Shown here: piece by piece, positions 5,682 to 7,003 of the stretch
Position numbering within the stretch: position 1 is the stretch's first letter
How the letters are laid out: each line of letters starts with the position of its first letter
DNA from: Anaerolineae bacterium
GTDB taxonomy: Bacteria > Chloroflexota > Anaerolineae > B4-G1 > DUEL01
Reading direction: 5' to 3'
DNA: 7,003 nt
NCBI GenBank assembly: GCA_016926575.1
Contig: JAFGOJ010000444.1
Span: 1-7,003, forward strand
Made by a program: the position numbers and the translations under genes
The notes under the pieces: generated by a model
The model's input: only the letters and a program-made list of their open reading frames with translations
What the model was told of the DNA's origin: nothing
Databases searched by the model: none

Positions 5682-6845
5682 GTGATCTTGGAAACGTTAA
5701 CATCTGCCTCATCCAACACGACGTCGGAAAAGAAAAAGAAACCTTACGTGCGACTGGCCGGTCTGCTGTCGCACGCGTTTGCATCCCTGGCCGTCTTTGT
5801 ATGGCGGTTTGGCGGTGACTGGCGCGGCTTGCGCCCGGTGTTGACGCGCACGATCGCGCACCTCTCCATCATCGCTGTGGCCGTGGGGGTGTTCTTCCTC
5901 AGCACCACCCAATGGCCGGCTTTCGCGGCTCAATCGCTCCCCTCCGTGGACGAGATCTTCGCCCAGCAGGGCACCCCGGAACCGGAGGCCGTGCCGGAAA
6001 GGGCGGTGCTCAGCCGGAGCAGCCAGTTGGTGTACGTCAACAACGCGGCTCCTCTGGTGCGCCGGGCGGAACCGCACACCATCATCCCCGAGCGCCCGCG
6101 CCTGAGCGTGATCACCTACACCGTCCAGGCCGGCGACACGGTCGAAAGCATCGCCCAACGCTTCGGCCTGGAACCGACGACGATCGCCTGGTCGAATGCG
6201 GCGGTAGAAGATGCGCCCGACCTTCTGCGTATCTCGCAGGTGTTGGTTATTCTGCCCATCGATGGGATCTACCACACCGTCGCCGAGGACGACACGTTCG
6301 AAAGCATCGCCGAGGAATACGAGGTCGAGGTAGTAGACATCGTCTCCTGCGAGTACAACGGCTTCGATCCGGCCAACCCGCTTCTGGTGCCGGGCACATC
6401 GATCATCGTCCCGGGTGGGGAGAAGGAATACATCCCGCGCACGATTACCAGCTATGGCGGGCCGGTGCCGGAGGGGGCCGCGGGGAGCGGTCTCTTCGAC
6501 TGGCCGGTGCTGGGCTACATTTCGCAGGGGTATTGGTACGCGCACCGCGCCATCGACATTGCCGCGCCGACCGGTACGGCCGTGCGCGCCGCCGACGGCG
6601 GCTACGTCAGCTTTGCGGGCTGGACCGACATCGGCTACGGTTACCTGGTGGTGATCGACCACAACAACGGTTTCTCCACCTATTACGCGCACCTGAGCAA
6701 CTTCTACGTCAGCGCCGGGCAGGTGGTGGAGCGCGGGCAGGTCTTCGCGGCCGTCGGTTCGACCGGCTGGTCCACCGGGCCGCACACGCACTTCGAGATT
6801 CGCTACGCCGGGGTGCCGCAGAACCCACGCGCATACCTGCCGTAA
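5682..6845 (+). CDS. Membrane-anchored LysM / M23 family peptidoglycan endopeptidase (second paralogue)
   Basis: The product is 387 residues and collinear with the preceding gene. It has a cytoplasmic tail with a Lys run (17-20), the juxtamembrane motif GGDWRGLRPVLTR (44-56), a TM helix (about 58-75) and an acidic/Pro linker (about 85-130). IPERPR (135-140) precedes two LysM domains (about 145-191, from TYTVQAGDTVESIAQRFGL, and about 197-243, from YHTVAEDDTFESIAEEY). The M23 domain (about 268-387) has HRAID (His288, Asp292), YYAHLS (His336) and HTHFE (His368, His370). All metal-binding positions are kept; the usual Gly of HxGxD is Ala290. The second LysM is more acidic than in the first paralogue and the linker differs, suggesting diverged targets or timing. 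The start is a GTG with only a weak purine stretch (ACGAGA) upstream. An ATG at 5669 runs straight into a stop. No separate promoter is seen in the 41-bp gap, so it is probably co-transcribed with the first gene. Confidence 0.9.
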   Translation: MILETLTSASSNTTSEKKKKPYVRLAGLLSHAFASLAVFVWRFGGDWRGLRPVLTRTIAHLSIIAVAVGVFFLSTTQWPAFAAQSLPSVDEIFAQQGTPEPEAVPERAVLSRSSQLVYVNNAAPLVRRAEPHTIIPERPRLSVITYTVQAGDTVESIAQRFGLEPTTIAWSNAAVEDAPDLLRISQVLVILPIDGIYHTVAEDDTFESIAEEYEVEVVDIVSCEYNGFDPANPLLVPGTSIIVPGGEKEYIPRTITSYGGPVPEGAAGSGLFDWPVLGYISQGYWYAHRAIDIAAPTGTAVRAADGGYVSFAGWTDIGYGYLVVIDHNNGFSTYYAHLSNFYVSAGQVVERGQVFAAVGSTGWSTGPHTHFEIRYAGVPQNPRAYLP

Positions 6846-6873
6846 GGCACGTCTGGATGGTTTTACCTTCTCG

Positions 6874-6902
6874 AACTGCCGGGTCGTCGACCCGGCGGTT
6901 TT
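6874..6902 (+). terminator. Rho-independent-type terminator after the peptidase genes
   Basis: AACTGCCGGGTC (6874-6885) and GACCCGGCGGTT (6889-6900) form a 12-bp stem with one T-G wobble and a 3-nt loop. The stem ends in a short T tract (TTTT, 6899-6902). It lies 28 bp after the TAA. The T tract is short, so termination may be incomplete. Confidence 0.65.
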
Positions 6903-6915
6903 GATGAACCGATGC

Positions 6916-6947
6916 GGTAACTGCTCAGCTTACGCTTCGCAGTTGCC
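6916..6947. repeat. Inverted repeat downstream of the terminator
   Basis: GGTAACTGC (6916-6924) pairs with GCAGTTGCC (6939-6947) through 9 bp with one wobble, around a 14-nt loop. No T tract follows. It lies in the 158-bp gene-free end of the window, where I see no open frame worth reporting. Confidence 0.4.
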
Positions 6948-6978
6948 TTTCCCGCCGCGAAAAGGGGAAGTGGGGGTT

Positions 6979-7003
6979 TTGCGGGCGGCTTCGCCGCCCG
7001 CAA
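6979..7003. repeat. Perfect GC-rich inverted repeat at the window end
   Basis: Arms of 11 bp (6979-6989 and 6993-7003, core GCGGGCGGC / GCCGCCCGC) surround a TTC loop. On the plus strand it could be a second terminator, but the bases that would show a T tract lie outside the window. On the minus strand it is followed by A residues, so it would not terminate leftward transcription. It may instead be a dispersed intergenic hairpin of REP type. Confidence 0.5.

Noticed and set aside
5709..6791. Long minus-strand open frame (360 codons) opposite the second peptidase gene
   Set aside because: The LysM and M23 motifs on the plus strand are unambiguous; the antisense translation is Arg/Gly-rich without recognisable motifs.

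Overview
The window is GC-rich, gene-dense bacterial DNA. It holds one partial and four complete protein-coding genes and no RNA gene, insertion sequence or CRISPR array that I can see. The gene mix suggests a Chloroflexota (Anaerolineae-like) bacterium: a GT4 glycosyltransferase of the MshA-like type, tandem membrane-anchored LysM-M23 peptidases, and an Ig-like/multi-TM protein next to a SIR2-like gene. That assignment is inference from style and composition; no marker gene is present.

Left part (1-3086, minus strand): a two-gene unit is read leftward from a strong sigma70-type promoter at 3059-3086. The first gene (683-2920) encodes a 745-residue membrane protein with a signal peptide, an extracytoplasmic CARDB/Ig-like domain, a first membrane helix, a long helical/coiled-coil cytoplasmic region, and a C-terminal half with about five further membrane helices. 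Its stop overlaps by 8 nt the start of the second gene (1-690, running off the window edge). That gene encodes a SIR2-like Rossmann domain in which the usual catalytic Asn and His, and the third residue of the GAG motif, all appear to be replaced. This pair is the most unusual content of the window: a putative membrane protein coupled to a pseudo-SIR2 protein.

Middle (3083-4452): a 421-residue GT4 glycosyltransferase on the minus strand. It is separated by a compact 104-bp divergent promoter region from the peptidase genes on the plus strand. Both divergent promoters have clear -35/-10 boxes placed so close to the start codons that both mRNAs should be leaderless or nearly so.

Right part (4453-7003, plus strand): two tandem paralogous genes for membrane-anchored cell-wall hydrolases (N-terminal cytoplasmic tail, one TM helix, two LysM domains, C-terminal M23 peptidase with its metal ligands intact). 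They are separated by 41 bp, with a hairpin whose loop is the first gene's stop codon. A stem-loop with a short T tract follows the second gene, then two more inverted repeats up to the window end.

The glycosyltransferase and the two peptidases could together serve cell-envelope construction and remodelling. No sequence evidence ties them functionally to the left-hand operon beyond adjacency.
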